From Hydrogenophaga sp. SL48 (GTDB taxonomy: Bacteria; Pseudomonadota; Gammaproteobacteria; Burkholderiales; Burkholderiaceae_C): a stretch of 64,000 bases of DNA. Position 1 is the first letter of the stretch. Each line of letters starts with the position of its first letter. The translations under genes were made by a program, and so were the position numbers. The stretch covers positions 806,001 to 870,000 of the forward strand of contig NZ_CP063400.1 of assembly GCF_021729865.1 (NCBI RefSeq), written 5' to 3'. Below the pieces are notes generated by a model that saw only the letters and a program-made list of their open reading frames with translations, was not told the DNA's origin and did no database searches. Shown piece by piece: positions 53,853-62,682 of this stretch.

Positions 53853-54516
53853 TGGAATGGCCCCTTGAACCGCGGCGTGCGGTGCCCGCGCCGACCCCAG
53901 GCCGGCGTCGCCGTCCCGTGAGCCCACCGCGCCCCTGCGATGCCGGCCACGTCGCCGTGCACCAGCACGCCGTAGGCACGGCCGGCCAGGTGCTGCGGGT
54001 AGCCCCAGCCCTTCATCTCCAGGGCTTTGGCCTTGGCGGCGTTTTTGCCTGAGGTGGCGGTCGGGTCCGGGTTGCCGCCGTCGGCGCACACCATGCGGTC
54101 CATCATCAGCTTGAGTGGGCTCGGGCGCTGGTACCAGTAAACCGGGGTGACGATGAGCACGGCGTGGGCCGCGGTCCAGCGCTCGTGGATCTGTGCCATC
54201 CAGTCGTTGGTCTGGTTCAGCGCGTGGTTGGGGTCGCCGCTGCAGGGCCAGTGGCTTGCGCGGCGTCCAGGCGTTTTTTGGTGGCCACCCATTCATCGGA
54301 CAGCAAGTAGTCTGGGTTCGCGTAACCCTCGCCGGCCTGGTGGGTGAACGGTGCCTTGCGGCCTTCGCTGAAGGCGGCCCAGGCAATGGCCTCCAGGCGG
54401 GCAATCGAGGCCTCTTCCGCGCGGAAGGCCGGGTCCTTGAAGGAGGCCCGGAAGCGCTCGGTGAACTGCGCCCGTGCCAAAGGGGCGGGCGCCTGCCCCT
54501 TGCGAATCTGGATCAT
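53849..54516 (-). pseudogene. Decayed flavodoxin-fold NAD(P)H-dependent oxidoreductase
   Basis: Two frames together resemble one protein of a flavodoxin-type oxidoreductase family of roughly 340 residues. The first (from ATG 54516) has IQIRKGQAPAPLARAQFTER and EGYANPDYLLSDEWVATKKR, then stops. The second frame, from about 54260 down, has HWPCSGDPNHALNQTNDWMA, LIVTPVYWYQRPSPLKLMMD and VCADGGNPDPTATSGKNAAK. The part between, which should include the flavin-binding GSSRNDGTCPGE-type segment, is missing, and the C-terminal third is absent. An internal deletion with a frame change and 3' loss is the simplest reading. A working short protein is unlikely. Confidence 0.75.
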
Positions 54517-54633
54517 GGTGGTCCCCTGGCGGCACATGCCGAGGGGTCCAATCTGGGCGTATGGCCCCACGGTGTCTGTGCGACGCCGCACCGAGCGCCG
54601 GCGGTCCCGCCGTGCCGCGTCAGCGGGGCGGGG

Positions 54634-55017
54634 TCAGGCCGGGGCCCACCACCAGCCCGCCATCTTCATGCCGAGCACCGTGAGCAGCAGCGAGCCGAGC
54701 AGGTGCAGGACCGCGGTGCCGAAGGCCAGCAGGTAGCGCGCGTGCTGCAACATGCCGACCACCTCCACCGAGAAGGTGGAGAAGGTGGTGAGCGCGCCCA
54801 GAAAGCCGGTCACGATGGCCAGCCGCCAGGCCGGGTCCAGCTGGGTCTGGCTGTGGAAGAACACCACCGCCACACCCACCAGCCAGGCCCCGATCCAGTT
54901 GGCTGCCAGCGTGCCCCAGGGCAGCACGGCGTGCCCCTGGTTGAGCCACAGGCTCAGCTGCCAGCGCGAGAGCGCGCCGACGCTGGCGCCGAGGCTGATG
55001 GCGATGACTTGCAACAT
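54634..55017 (-). CDS. crcB: CrcB/Fluc fluoride channel
   Basis: This 127-residue membrane protein has four helices and the CrcB signature GFLGALTTFSTFSVE with an Asn in AANWIGAWLVG. It exports fluoride as a dual-topology dimer. The start MLQVIAISLGASVGALSRW is typical. No fluoride riboswitch is seen upstream; the gap to rdgC holds a dispersed element. Confidence 0.95.
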   Translation of the reverse strand: MLQVIAISLGASVGALSRWQLSLWLNQGHAVLPWGTLAANWIGAWLVGVAVVFFHSQTQLDPAWRLAIVTGFLGALTTFSTFSVEVVGMLQHARYLLAFGTAVLHLLGSLLLTVLGMKMAGWWWAPA

Positions 55018-55060
55018 GAGTGTTCGCTGGTCAGGTGGTGGTCGCTATCTTGCCCAGCTC

Positions 55061-55135
55061 ACACCGTGGAACCGGCTTTGCCGGGCCACGGGTGTGGTCC
55101 CCCTGGGGGGAAGGCGCGCAGGGACGCAGGGGGTG
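55061..55135. repeat. Stop-anchored dispersed GC-rich element after rdgC
   Basis: GTGGAACCGGCTTTGCCGGG, GTGGTCCCCCTGGGGGG and CGCAGGGACGCAGGGGG, ending close to the rdgC stop (55142). Confidence 0.8.
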
Positions 55136-55141
55136 CATGTA

Positions 55142-56146
55142 TCAAAACGGCGGGTCGTCGTCGCCGACGGCGGTGACGGCTTCCTGCTTGGGCTTGGCCG
55201 GTGCCGCGGCCGGGGCGTCGGGCATCGCCATGCCGGGCACGATCTCGCCGCCCAGGGCTTCGATCAGTTCAGGGATCAGTTTTTGCAGCTCGCCGGTGCT
55301 CAGCGCCACGTCGGTGTCGAAGCCGCTGTCGCCGTCGCCCGCGCGGTCGTCGAACACGCCTTCGAGGAACGCGAGCTTCTTGAGCTGCATGGACTCGGTG
55401 AGCACGAAGCCGATGCGGCCTTCCCAGCTCATGGCCAGGCGCGTGGGCAGCTTGCCCTCGGTGATGTGCTTGCGCACCTCGTCGGTGGCGAGGTTGTGGC
55501 GGGTGAACTTCACCACGCTCTTCTCTTCGTCGCCCGATTTCAGCTCGCACTCGCGCTCGACCGAGAAGCCACCGGGCGCGCCGCCTTCGTCTTCGTCGGA
55601 CACCGGGGCCGAGAGCCACGAGGTCATCGCGGTCTGCGGCGTGATGGCGGTCTGCAGCAGGGTGAGGGACAGGTCGTTGAACACGTTGACCAGCGCGGTC
55701 ACCAGCTCGTCGGCCTTGCCCTGGCTGCTGGCGTCGGTGATCAGCAGGCCGTTGGCCAGGTCGATCCAGACCCACACCGCCATGCGGCGTGGAAAGGCCT
55801 GCGGCAGCAGCGACAGCAGCGCGTCTTCGCGCAGCTCTTTCATCTGCTTCTTGCCGGGCTTGCGGCCGGTGGTGGCCTCGATGTGCTCGGCTTCTTCATC
55901 CGCCTTCTCGCGCACGACCGAGCCGGGCACGGCCTTGCTCTCGATCATCAGTTTGAGGATGCGCTGCCCGGCCACGGACTCGGCCAGCGGGCCATTCGCC
56001 TCGCCGCGCGGCTCGACCCAGCCCACGGCTTTGTCCTGGGTGGCGCCACAAGGCACAAAACGGGCCGCGTCGAGCGCGGTTTCCATGGCTTCCAGCGTCG
56101 CGGTCCAGCCGGGCGCGATGCGGTAAATCGTCACATTCTTGAACAC
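55142..56146 (-). CDS. rdgC: RdgC, recombination-associated DNA-binding protein
   Basis: This 334-residue protein forms a DNA-encircling dimer that restrains RecA. A GTG start at 56146 gives the usual N-terminus (V)FKNVTIYRI; an upstream ATG at 56179 would add 11 atypical residues. Motifs include FVPCGATQDKAVGWVEPR, VLTESMQLKKLAFLEGV and a C-terminal acidic end DDDPPF. It stands alone. Confidence 0.95.
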   Translation of the reverse strand: MFKNVTIYRIAPGWTATLEAMETALDAARFVPCGATQDKAVGWVEPRGEANGPLAESVAGQRILKLMIESKAVPGSVVREKADEEAEHIEATTGRKPGKKQMKELREDALLSLLPQAFPRRMAVWVWIDLANGLLITDASSQGKADELVTALVNVFNDLSLTLLQTAITPQTAMTSWLSAPVSDEDEGGAPGGFSVERECELKSGDEEKSVVKFTRHNLATDEVRKHITEGKLPTRLAMSWEGRIGFVLTESMQLKKLAFLEGVFDDRAGDGDSGFDTDVALSTGELQKLIPELIEALGGEIVPGMAMPDAPAAAPAKPKQEAVTAVGDDDPPF

Positions 56147-56247
56147 AGGGTATTTCTCTCTCGGTGGTCCGCGCGGCATTGCGCGGCCTTGCGTCTGATG
56201 ATACCCAGCCAGCCACGGTCCGATGGAGGTGCACGGCCCAAGGCCAA

Positions 56248-56319
56248 CGCGGAACCGGCTTTGCCGGGCCGCTGCTGGCGCCCCCTTCGAGGGGGTGACG
56301 CCGAAGGCGGCGCGGGGGT
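56248..56319. repeat. Stop-anchored dispersed element after pxpA
   Basis: GCGGAACCGGCTTTGCCGGG, GGCGCCCCCTTCGAGGGGG and CGAAGGCGGCGCGGGGG, ending 2 bases before the pxpA stop (56322). Confidence 0.8.
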
Positions 56320-56321
56320 GT

Positions 56322-57095
56322 TCAGATGAGTGCCGTCAGTGGTTGCAGTCTGTAACCGGCGGCTTCGAGCGCGAGCCGGATCTGCTGGGCCGAGGCCACG
56401 GCGTCGGGCCCGTCGCCGTGCACGCAGATGCTGTGGATGGGGGTGGGCAGGCGCTGGCCGTCGGCGGTGACGATGCCGTGCGCGTCGAGCATGCGCAGCA
56501 CGTGTTGCACGCAGGCCTGGGCGTCGTGCAGCACGGCGCCGGGCTGCGAGCGGGGTGTGAGCTGACCGTCTGGTTGATAGGTCCGGTCGGCAAACACCTC
56601 ACGGCCCAAGCGCAGGCCGGCCGCCTCGCCGGCCGCTTCGAGCGCCGAGAGGGCGGGCGCGAGCAGGATGAGGTCCCGGTCCAGCGCCCGCACGGCGCGC
56701 GCCACGGTGGCGGCCACGCCAGCGTCGGCGCAGGCGATGTTGTTGAGCGCCCCGTGCGGCTTGACGTGCGTGACCCGACCGCCTTCGGCCGCGGCCATGG
56801 CCTGCAGCGCGCCGACCTGGTAGAGGATGGTGGCCTCCAGCTCCTTGGCCGACAGCTGCATCGCGCGGCGGCCAAAGCCTTGCAAGTCGGGAAACGCCGG
56901 GTGCGCGCCCAGGCTCACGCCGTTGGCCAGCGCGAGGCGCACGGTCTCGCGCATCACGACCGGGTCGCCCGCGTGGAAGCCGCAGGCGATGTTGGCGCTG
57001 CCGATCACCTGCAGCAGCGCCGCATCGTCGCCCATGCGCCAGGCGCCGAAACTTTCGCCGAGGTCGGCGTTGAGGTTGATGGTTTTGGCATTCAT
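56322..57095 (-). CDS. pxpA: 5-oxoprolinase subunit PxpA (LamB/YcsF)
   Basis: This 257-residue protein has family motifs NLNADLGESFGAWRMGDD, NIACGFHAGDP, GAHPAFPDLQGFGRR, VKPHGALNN and HSICVHGDGP. With PxpB and PxpC it opens 5-oxoproline to glutamate using ATP. It is the last gene of the pxpBCA group, 52 bases after pxpC. Confidence 0.95.
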   Translation of the reverse strand: MNAKTINLNADLGESFGAWRMGDDAALLQVIGSANIACGFHAGDPVVMRETVRLALANGVSLGAHPAFPDLQGFGRRAMQLSAKELEATILYQVGALQAMAAAEGGRVTHVKPHGALNNIACADAGVAATVARAVRALDRDLILLAPALSALEAAGEAAGLRLGREVFADRTYQPDGQLTPRSQPGAVLHDAQACVQHVLRMLDAHGIVTADGQRLPTPIHSICVHGDGPDAVASAQQIRLALEAAGYRLQPLTALI

Positions 57096-57147
57096 GAAGG
57101 GCTCCGGGTCAGAGGGTGAGCGGGCGTGGGCAAAAGGCGCTTTCCCC

Positions 57148-58185
57148 TCAGGGGTCGGCGCGTTGCATGCCGTCGATGAGGTTGCAGGTGTAGAGCGCGG
57201 CTTCGTCCACCGTGCCGGGTGGCAGGTAGGTCTCGCGCGAGTTGAGCCAGCGCTGCCAGCGCTCGTGTTCGTCTTTCAGCGCGCGGTGGGCCTGTTCCAG
57301 GTTCACCGCCTCGAAGCGCACGCGCGTGCCGGGCCGCAGGTGCGCGAGCCGGGGCAAGTCGGCGCTGATCACGGTGGCGATCTTGGGGTAGCCGCCCACG
57401 GTCTGACCGTCGGCGAGCAGCACGATGGGCAGGCCGTTGGCCGGCACCTGGATCGCGCCGGGCGTCACGCCGTCGGACACGATGTCCGCCGCCGCGGCGT
57501 TGACGTGCGCCAGCGGTTCACCCTGGAAGCGCAGGCCCATGCGGTCCTGCGCGGCGGTGGCTTCCCAGTCCTGATTCAGGAACTGGGCGATGGCGTCGGG
57601 GGTGAAGTGGTCTTGTTGAGGGCCGAGCAGCACGCGCACCGGGCCCTCGTTCGCGGTCCACGGCGAACGGCAACGCCATTCCCTCGGGTCGGCGTGGCCC
57701 CAGGCGCCGCAAGGCAGCATGTCGCCCGGGCGGAAGGCGCGACCCAGCACGCCGGCCAGCCCGGCGCGCCAGTAGCTGGCGCGGCTGCCGAGCTGGGGCT
57801 CCATGAGCAGGCCACCGGCCACGGCCAGGTAAGCGCAACCGCTCTCGGCCGGGCCGAGCAGCAGCTGGTCGCCCTCGCGCAGCGTGACGCTGTGCCAGGC
57901 GGGCAGGGGGCTGCGACCACCGTCGTTGCGCAGACAGGTGGCGCCGACGCGGCCCGCGAGCGCCACGCGCACCGGCCCGGCCGCCACGCGCAGCACCGTG
58001 CCCGTGCCGCGCAGCTCCAGCACGGCCGCGTCGGGCGGGTTGCCGAGCAGGGCGTTGGCCGCACGGGCCAGCGGTCCGTCGAGCCAGCCGGAGAGCGGCA
58101 TGCCGTGGTGCCGGTGGCCCGCGCGGCCACGGTCCTGCACGGTGGTGCCGATGCCGGGTTGTGCGATTTCCAGCAGGCCGCTCAT
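57148..58185 (-). CDS. pxpC: 5-oxoprolinase subunit PxpC
   Basis: This 345-residue carboxyltransferase-type subunit starts SGLLEIAQPGIGTTVQDRGR and has YLAVAGGLLMEPQLGSRASY and RVLLGPQQDHF. ATG at 58185 overlaps pxpB by four bases (ATGA). It provides one half of the 5-oxoprolinase active complex. Confidence 0.94.
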   Translation of the reverse strand: MSGLLEIAQPGIGTTVQDRGRAGHRHHGMPLSGWLDGPLARAANALLGNPPDAAVLELRGTGTVLRVAAGPVRVALAGRVGATCLRNDGGRSPLPAWHSVTLREGDQLLLGPAESGCAYLAVAGGLLMEPQLGSRASYWRAGLAGVLGRAFRPGDMLPCGAWGHADPREWRCRSPWTANEGPVRVLLGPQQDHFTPDAIAQFLNQDWEATAAQDRMGLRFQGEPLAHVNAAAADIVSDGVTPGAIQVPANGLPIVLLADGQTVGGYPKIATVISADLPRLAHLRPGTRVRFEAVNLEQAHRALKDEHERWQRWLNSRETYLPPGTVDEAALYTCNLIDGMQRADP

Positions 58186-58937
58186 CGCTCGGGTGCCTTC
58201 AGAAACGTTTCGCGTGGCAGCCCACGAGCGATCTCGGCGGCCAGCCGGTCGTGGGTCGCACGGTCCACGGCGTGGCACCGCACCTCGTCGCCGGCCGCGA
58301 GCAGGGCCGGCTGCTCGGCGTGGCGCAGGTCGAACAGCACCACCGGCGTGCGACCCAGCAGGTTCCAGCCGCCAGGGCTGTCCCAGGGGTAGACCGCGCA
58401 CATCTCGCCCGCCACGGCCAGCGATTGCGCGGGCACCTTCTGGCGCGGCGCCGGCAGTCGCGGCATGTGCAGCTCGGGCGGCACGCCGCCCATGTACGGG
58501 AAGCCCGGCTGGAAGCCGAGCATGTAGACCCGGAAGGTGGCGGCGAGCAGGTGATGGATCACTTCGTCAGGGTTCAGGCCCTTGGCTTCGGCGAGCCGGG
58601 GCAGGTCGGGCGCGAAGTCGGCGTCGAAACACACCGGCAGGTGCCAGAGACGGCCGGGCTGCATGGCCTGGTGACCGTCCTGGGCGAGCACCCGCAGGCG
58701 CTCGCCCAGCGCGGTGGCATCGGCTTCCAAGGGGTCGTAATGCACCGTGAGCGAGCGGAAGGTGGGCACCACATCGGTGACCGATGCCATCAGCGGTTCC
58801 GAAGCACGCGCCTGCGACACCCGCTCGGCCAGGCCCATCACGCGGGCGTTGATGGCCGGGTCGATGGCACTGCCGAACTCCAGCGTCCAGGCGCTGTCGC
58901 CGAGGGCGAGCAGGCGGGGGGGCGTGTCAGTACTCAT
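58182..58937 (-). CDS. pxpB: 5-oxoprolinase subunit PxpB
   Basis: This 251-residue subunit has the motifs FRVYMLGFQPGFPYMGGVP, PRQKVPAQSLAVAGEMCAVY and SPGGWNLLGRTPVVLFD. ATG at 58937 is preferred because the usual N-terminal strand follows soon after. It is the first gene of the group; its upstream region holds two kinds of intergenic repeat. Confidence 0.94.
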   Translation of the reverse strand: MSTDTPPRLLALGDSAWTLEFGSAIDPAINARVMGLAERVSQARASEPLMASVTDVVPTFRSLTVHYDPLEADATALGERLRVLAQDGHQAMQPGRLWHLPVCFDADFAPDLPRLAEAKGLNPDEVIHHLLAATFRVYMLGFQPGFPYMGGVPPELHMPRLPAPRQKVPAQSLAVAGEMCAVYPWDSPGGWNLLGRTPVVLFDLRHAEQPALLAAGDEVRCHAVDRATHDRLAAEIARGLPRETFLKAPER

Positions 58938-58978
58938 GAGTGAGATGGTGTGTATGGGAGGCACGGGCTCGGCGGCGG

Positions 58979-59014
58979 CCCCTCACCCCAGCCCTCTCCC
59001 CAGAGGGGCGAGGG
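58979..59014. repeat. Imperfect hairpin repeat CCCTCTCCCC/GAGGGGCGAGGG
   Basis: CCCCTCACCCCAGCCCTCTC followed by GAGGGGCGAGGGAG is of a class of REP-like units common in proteobacteria, distinct from the stop-anchored family. Confidence 0.6.
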
Positions 59015-59082
59015 AGCAAGGCACGAGGCGCGAGCAGGAGTGGTACCCACATGCAGCCGGAGTGCGTGCCCCACCCAGAGCA

Positions 59083-59160
59083 GCCGTGGAACCGGCTTCG
59101 CCGGGCCACCAGCTGCGTCCCCCCTCAGGGGGGAAGCCGCGAAGCGGCGCAGGGGGGCTT
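59083..59160. repeat. Stop-anchored dispersed element after the MarR-type gene
   Basis: GTGGAACCGGCTTCGCCGGG, CCCCCCTCAGGGGGG and CGCGAAGCGGCGCAGGGGGG, abutting the stop codon at 59161. Confidence 0.8.
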
Positions 59161-59709
59161 TCACAGTGACGCCGCGGACCGCGCCGCCTGGTCGTACATG
59201 CCCGAGAGCACGCGCAGCAGGCGCGCGAGCTCGCCGATGTCCTTGTTGAGCGCGTCGTCCGCGTGCAGCGCCTGGATCAGGCATCGCTCGCGGATCTCGC
59301 GGTAGCGCTGCACGCTGGCGCTGCCCGTCTCCGTGGCGGCGTAGGTCACTTCCTTGCCCGACTTGCTGGACACCACCACGCCCAGGCTCACGAGCTTCTT
59401 GAGCGAGTAGTTGACGAGGTGCGTGTCCTCGATGTTCATGATGAAACAGATGTCCGACAGGCGTTTGTCCCGCGCGCGGTGCGAGACGTGGTGCAGGACC
59501 AGCACGTCCAGCGGCATCAGGTCTTTCAGGCCGGCGGCCGACATGCAGTGCACGACCCAGCGGTGGAAGGCGTTGCTCGCCACGATCAGGCCGAACTCGA
59601 ACTCGCTCATCTCCGCGCTCTGCGGCGAGACCAGGTGCGCCGACGACACGATGTGCGAGCCGGGAGCCTTCGCGGCGGGCGTGGATGTTGCTTTGGGTGT
59701 CTTGGCCAT
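59161..59709 (-). CDS. MarR-type winged-helix regulator
   Basis: This 182-residue regulator has a winged HTH centred on residues 75-140 (LDVLVLHHVSHRARDKRLSD, NYSLKKLVSLGVV, SSKSGKEVTYAATETG). An N-terminal tail of about 30 Ala/Lys-rich residues is extra. It diverges from the TRAP transporter operon across a 174-base gap with the palindrome CAACAATTTGTTG, so it likely controls the transporter or pxp genes. Confidence 0.85.
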   Translation of the reverse strand: MAKTPKATSTPAAKAPGSHIVSSAHLVSPQSAEMSEFEFGLIVASNAFHRWVVHCMSAAGLKDLMPLDVLVLHHVSHRARDKRLSDICFIMNIEDTHLVNYSLKKLVSLGVVVSSKSGKEVTYAATETGSASVQRYREIRERCLIQALHADDALNKDIGELARLLRVLSGMYDQAARSAASL

Positions 59710-59758
59710 GGGTGCTCCTTCGATGGCCCGGAGTTTAGATTTTTTGCCGATGATTTGC

Positions 59759-59771
59759 CAACAATTTGTTG
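59759..59771. promoter_or_regulatory. Palindrome CAACAATTTGTTG in the MarR/TRAP spacer
   Basis: 6-base perfect arms around a central T, located 50 bases upstream of the MarR-type gene and about 110 before the TRAP operon; a good MarR-type operator candidate. Confidence 0.6.
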
Positions 59772-59883
59772 ACGATAAGGGAAAACACCCATCACAATCC
59801 GCCGGCCTGACGCCTACAGTCCGTGCACCCTTTCCCCGCAGGACGCCCCTGCGATCCGTTCCACCTCACCCACCGGAGTTCCC

Positions 59884-60870
59884 ATGAACCGTCGCGCTTT
59901 CCAACTCTCGATGGCCGCTGCCGCTGTCGCGCTCTCCACGCTGACCACCACCTCGGCCTTCGCCCAGACCAAGTGGGACCTGGCCACCGCCTACCCGGCC
60001 AGCAACTTCCACACGGTCAACATCAGCCAGTTCGCGGCTGACGTGGACAAGGCCAGCGGCGGCAAGCTCAAGATGACGGTTCACGCCAACGCCGCGCTGT
60101 TCAAGGCGCCCGAGATCAAGCGCGCGGTGCAGGGCGGTCAGGCCCAGGCCGGCGAGATCCTGCTGGTGAACTACCAGAACGAATGGCAGGTCTTCGGCGC
60201 CGACGGCCTGCCGTTCCTGGCCGACAGCTACGACGAAGCGGCCAAACTCTGGAAGGTGCAACGCCCGGTGCTGGAGAAGAAGCTGGCGGAGCAGGGCATG
60301 ATGGTCTTGTTCGCTGTGCCGTGGCCGCCGCAGGGCGTGTACAGCAAGAAGCCGCTGAACAGCGCGGCCGATCTCAAGGGCATCAAGTGGCGCGCCTACA
60401 GCCCGGCCACCGCGCGCATCGCCGAGCTGGTGGGCGCCCAGCCGGTCACCGTGCAGGCGGCCGAGGTCAGCCAGGCCTTCGCCACGGGCGTGACCGAAAG
60501 CATGATGTCCAGCGGCTCCACCGGTGCCGACGCCAAGCTGTACGAACACGTGAAGTACTGGTACGACACCCAGGCCTGGCTGCCCAAGAACGCGCTGCTG
60601 GTGAACAAGAAGGCCTTTGATGCGCTGGACAAACCGACGCAGGATGCCGTGCTGAAGGCCGCCGCCGACGCCGAGACCCGCGGCTGGGCCGAGAGCAAGA
60701 AGGCCAACGGCGAAAGCCTGGACAAGCTCAAGGCCGGTGGCATGCAGATCCTGCCGGCGCCCGCGCAGCTCAAGACCGACATGAAACAGGTCGGCGACAC
60801 CATGCTCAAGGAGTGGCTCACCAAGGCCGGCCCTGAAGGCCAGGCCATGGTCGACGCGTTCCGCAAGTGA
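59884..60870 (+). CDS. TRAP transporter substrate-binding protein (DctP family)
   Basis: This 328-residue periplasmic protein has a leader ending TTTSAFAQ and DctP motifs: FKAPEIKRAVQGGQAQAGE, LKGIKWRAYSPATARIAELV with the carboxylate-binding Arg, and TESMMSSGSTGAD. The ligand is a small organic acid of unknown identity; neighbouring pxp and D-amino-acid genes hint at amino-acid-derived acids. A GGAG ribosome site precedes the ATG. Confidence 0.93.
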   Translation: MNRRAFQLSMAAAAVALSTLTTTSAFAQTKWDLATAYPASNFHTVNISQFAADVDKASGGKLKMTVHANAALFKAPEIKRAVQGGQAQAGEILLVNYQNEWQVFGADGLPFLADSYDEAAKLWKVQRPVLEKKLAEQGMMVLFAVPWPPQGVYSKKPLNSAADLKGIKWRAYSPATARIAELVGAQPVTVQAAEVSQAFATGVTESMMSSGSTGADAKLYEHVKYWYDTQAWLPKNALLVNKKAFDALDKPTQDAVLKAAADAETRGWAESKKANGESLDKLKAGGMQILPAPAQLKTDMKQVGDTMLKEWLTKAGPEGQAMVDAFRK

Positions 60871-61391
60871 GTCACGGCAGCACCATGCGGCGCACGCTGA
60901 ATGCCTTGTACGACGGCTGCGCCTGGCTCGCGGCGGTGTTCATGATCGGCGTGCTGGTCATGGTGCTGCTGTCGGTGCTGGGCCGGCAGCTCAACTTCCA
61001 CGTGCCGGGCACCGATGCCTACGCCGGCTACGCCATGGCCGCCGCTGGCTTCCTGGCGCTGGCGCACACGCTCAAGCGCAACGAGCACATCCGCGTCACG
61101 CTGGTGCTGGGCAAACTCACCGGCCGTACCCGCCAGGGCCTGGAGCTGTGGTCGCTGAGCGTCGCGGTGCTGCTGTCCGGGTTGTTTGCCTGGTTCGCGG
61201 CGCGCCTGGTGTGGCAGTCGATCGAGTTCCACGACATCTCCACCGGCAACGACGCGACGCCGCTGTGGATGCCCCAGCTCGCGATGGCGTTCGGCACGCT
61301 GGTGCTGTTCATCGCCTTCGTGGACGAATGGGTGCTGGAAGCGCGCGGTCAGCGCCTGCGCGTTGACGGATCGGAGACGCACCATGAATGA
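60867..61391 (+). CDS. TRAP transporter small permease (DctQ family)
   Basis: This 174-residue membrane protein has four helices, with LNALYDGCAWLAAVFMIGVL, YAGYAMAAAGFLALAHTLKR and NEHIRV typical of DctQ. The GTG at 60867 overlaps the binding-protein stop; ATG 60885 is an alternative start. It overlaps the large permease by eight bases. Confidence 0.92.
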   Translation: MSHGSTMRRTLNALYDGCAWLAAVFMIGVLVMVLLSVLGRQLNFHVPGTDAYAGYAMAAAGFLALAHTLKRNEHIRVTLVLGKLTGRTRQGLELWSLSVAVLLSGLFAWFAARLVWQSIEFHDISTGNDATPLWMPQLAMAFGTLVLFIAFVDEWVLEARGQRLRVDGSETHHE

Positions 61392-62679
61392 GATGCTCGT
61401 CACCGGGTTTCTGATCGTCACCCTGTTCGCCCTGCTGGGCAGCGGCGTCTGGATCGGCCTCACGCTGGCCGGCGTGGCCTGGATCGGCATGGAGCTGTTC
61501 TCCACACGCAGCGCGGGCGACGCGATGGCCGTCACCATCTGGGGCTCGGCCAGCAGCTGGACGCTGACCGCGCTGCCGCTGTTCATCTGGATGGGCGAGA
61601 TCCTGTTCCGCACCAAGCTGTCCGAGAACATGTTCAAGGGCCTGGCGCCCTGGGTCAACTCGCTGCCGGGCCGGCTGCTGCACACCAACATCCTGGGCAG
61701 CACGATCTTTGCGGCGGTGTCGGGTTCGTCGGCCGCGACCTGCGCCACCATCGGCAAGATGACCATCCCTGAGCTGACCGCGCGCGGCTACCCGCCGGAG
61801 CGCGTCATCGGCTCGCTGGGTGGTGCGAGCACGCTGGGCCTGCTGATCCCGCCCTCCATCGTGATGATCGTCTACGGTGTCGCGGCCGAGGTGTCGATCG
61901 CCAAGCTGTTCGTGGCGGGCATGATTCCGGGCCTGATGCTCGCGGGCCTGTTCAGCGGTTACCTGATGGTCTGGTCGCTGTTCAACCCCGACAAGATTCC
62001 GCAGGCCGATCCGGGCATGAGCTTCACCGACAAGTTGCGCGCTTCCAGCGAGCTGATCCCGGTGGTGCTGCTCATCGGCGGCGTGATCGGCTCGATCTAC
62101 GTCGGCGTGGCCACCGCCACCGAGGCGGCCGCCATCGGCGTGGTCGGTTCGCTGATGCTGTCGGCGTACCAGAAGTCGCTCAACTGGCAGAACTTCAAGG
62201 ACGCGTTGCTGGGCGCCACCCGCCTGTACTGCATGATGGCGCTGATCCTCGCTGGGGCGGCTTTCCTCACGCTGTCCATGGGCTACATCGGCCTGCCGCG
62301 CCACCTGGCCGAGTGGGTGGGGTCGCTGGGCCTGTCGCCGGGCCTGCTGCTGATCGCGCTGGCGCTGTTCTTCATCCTGCTGGGTTGTTTCCTCGACGGC
62401 ATCTCCATGATCGTACTGACCATGGGCGTGCTGATCCCGACGGTGCAGGCCGCGGGCATCGACCTGATCTGGTTCGGCATCTTCATCGTCATCGTGGTGG
62501 AGATGGCGCAGATCACGCCGCCGGTGGGCTTCAACCTGTTTGTGCTGCAGGGCATGACCAAGCGCGAGATCAACTGGATCGCCAGCGTCTGCATGCCGTA
62601 CTTCTTCCTCATGGTGCTGGCCGTGTGCCTGCTCTGGTGGTTCCCGCAGATCGTGATGTGGCTGCCGGGGCGGATGTGA
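61384..62679 (+). CDS. TRAP transporter large permease (DctM family)
   Basis: This 431-residue protein has about twelve helices and family motifs SGSSAATCATIGKMTIPELT, SLGGASTLGLLIPPSIVMIV, GVATATEAAAIGVVGSLM and EMAQITPPVGFNLFVLQG. It moves substrate with sodium together with the two upstream proteins. ATG 61384 lies within the dctQ end (overlap 8 bases). Confidence 0.95.
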   Translation: MNEMLVTGFLIVTLFALLGSGVWIGLTLAGVAWIGMELFSTRSAGDAMAVTIWGSASSWTLTALPLFIWMGEILFRTKLSENMFKGLAPWVNSLPGRLLHTNILGSTIFAAVSGSSAATCATIGKMTIPELTARGYPPERVIGSLGGASTLGLLIPPSIVMIVYGVAAEVSIAKLFVAGMIPGLMLAGLFSGYLMVWSLFNPDKIPQADPGMSFTDKLRASSELIPVVLLIGGVIGSIYVGVATATEAAAIGVVGSLMLSAYQKSLNWQNFKDALLGATRLYCMMALILAGAAFLTLSMGYIGLPRHLAEWVGSLGLSPGLLLIALALFFILLGCFLDGISMIVLTMGVLIPTVQAAGIDLIWFGIFIVIVVEMAQITPPVGFNLFVLQGMTKREINWIASVCMPYFFLMVLAVCLLWWFPQIVMWLPGRM

Positions 62680-62682
62680 ACC

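Noticed and set aside
55018..55141. Fluoride riboswitch upstream of crcB
   Set aside because: The region is filled by a dispersed element and lacks the riboswitch's conserved GGCGAUGG and CUGAUGA segments.
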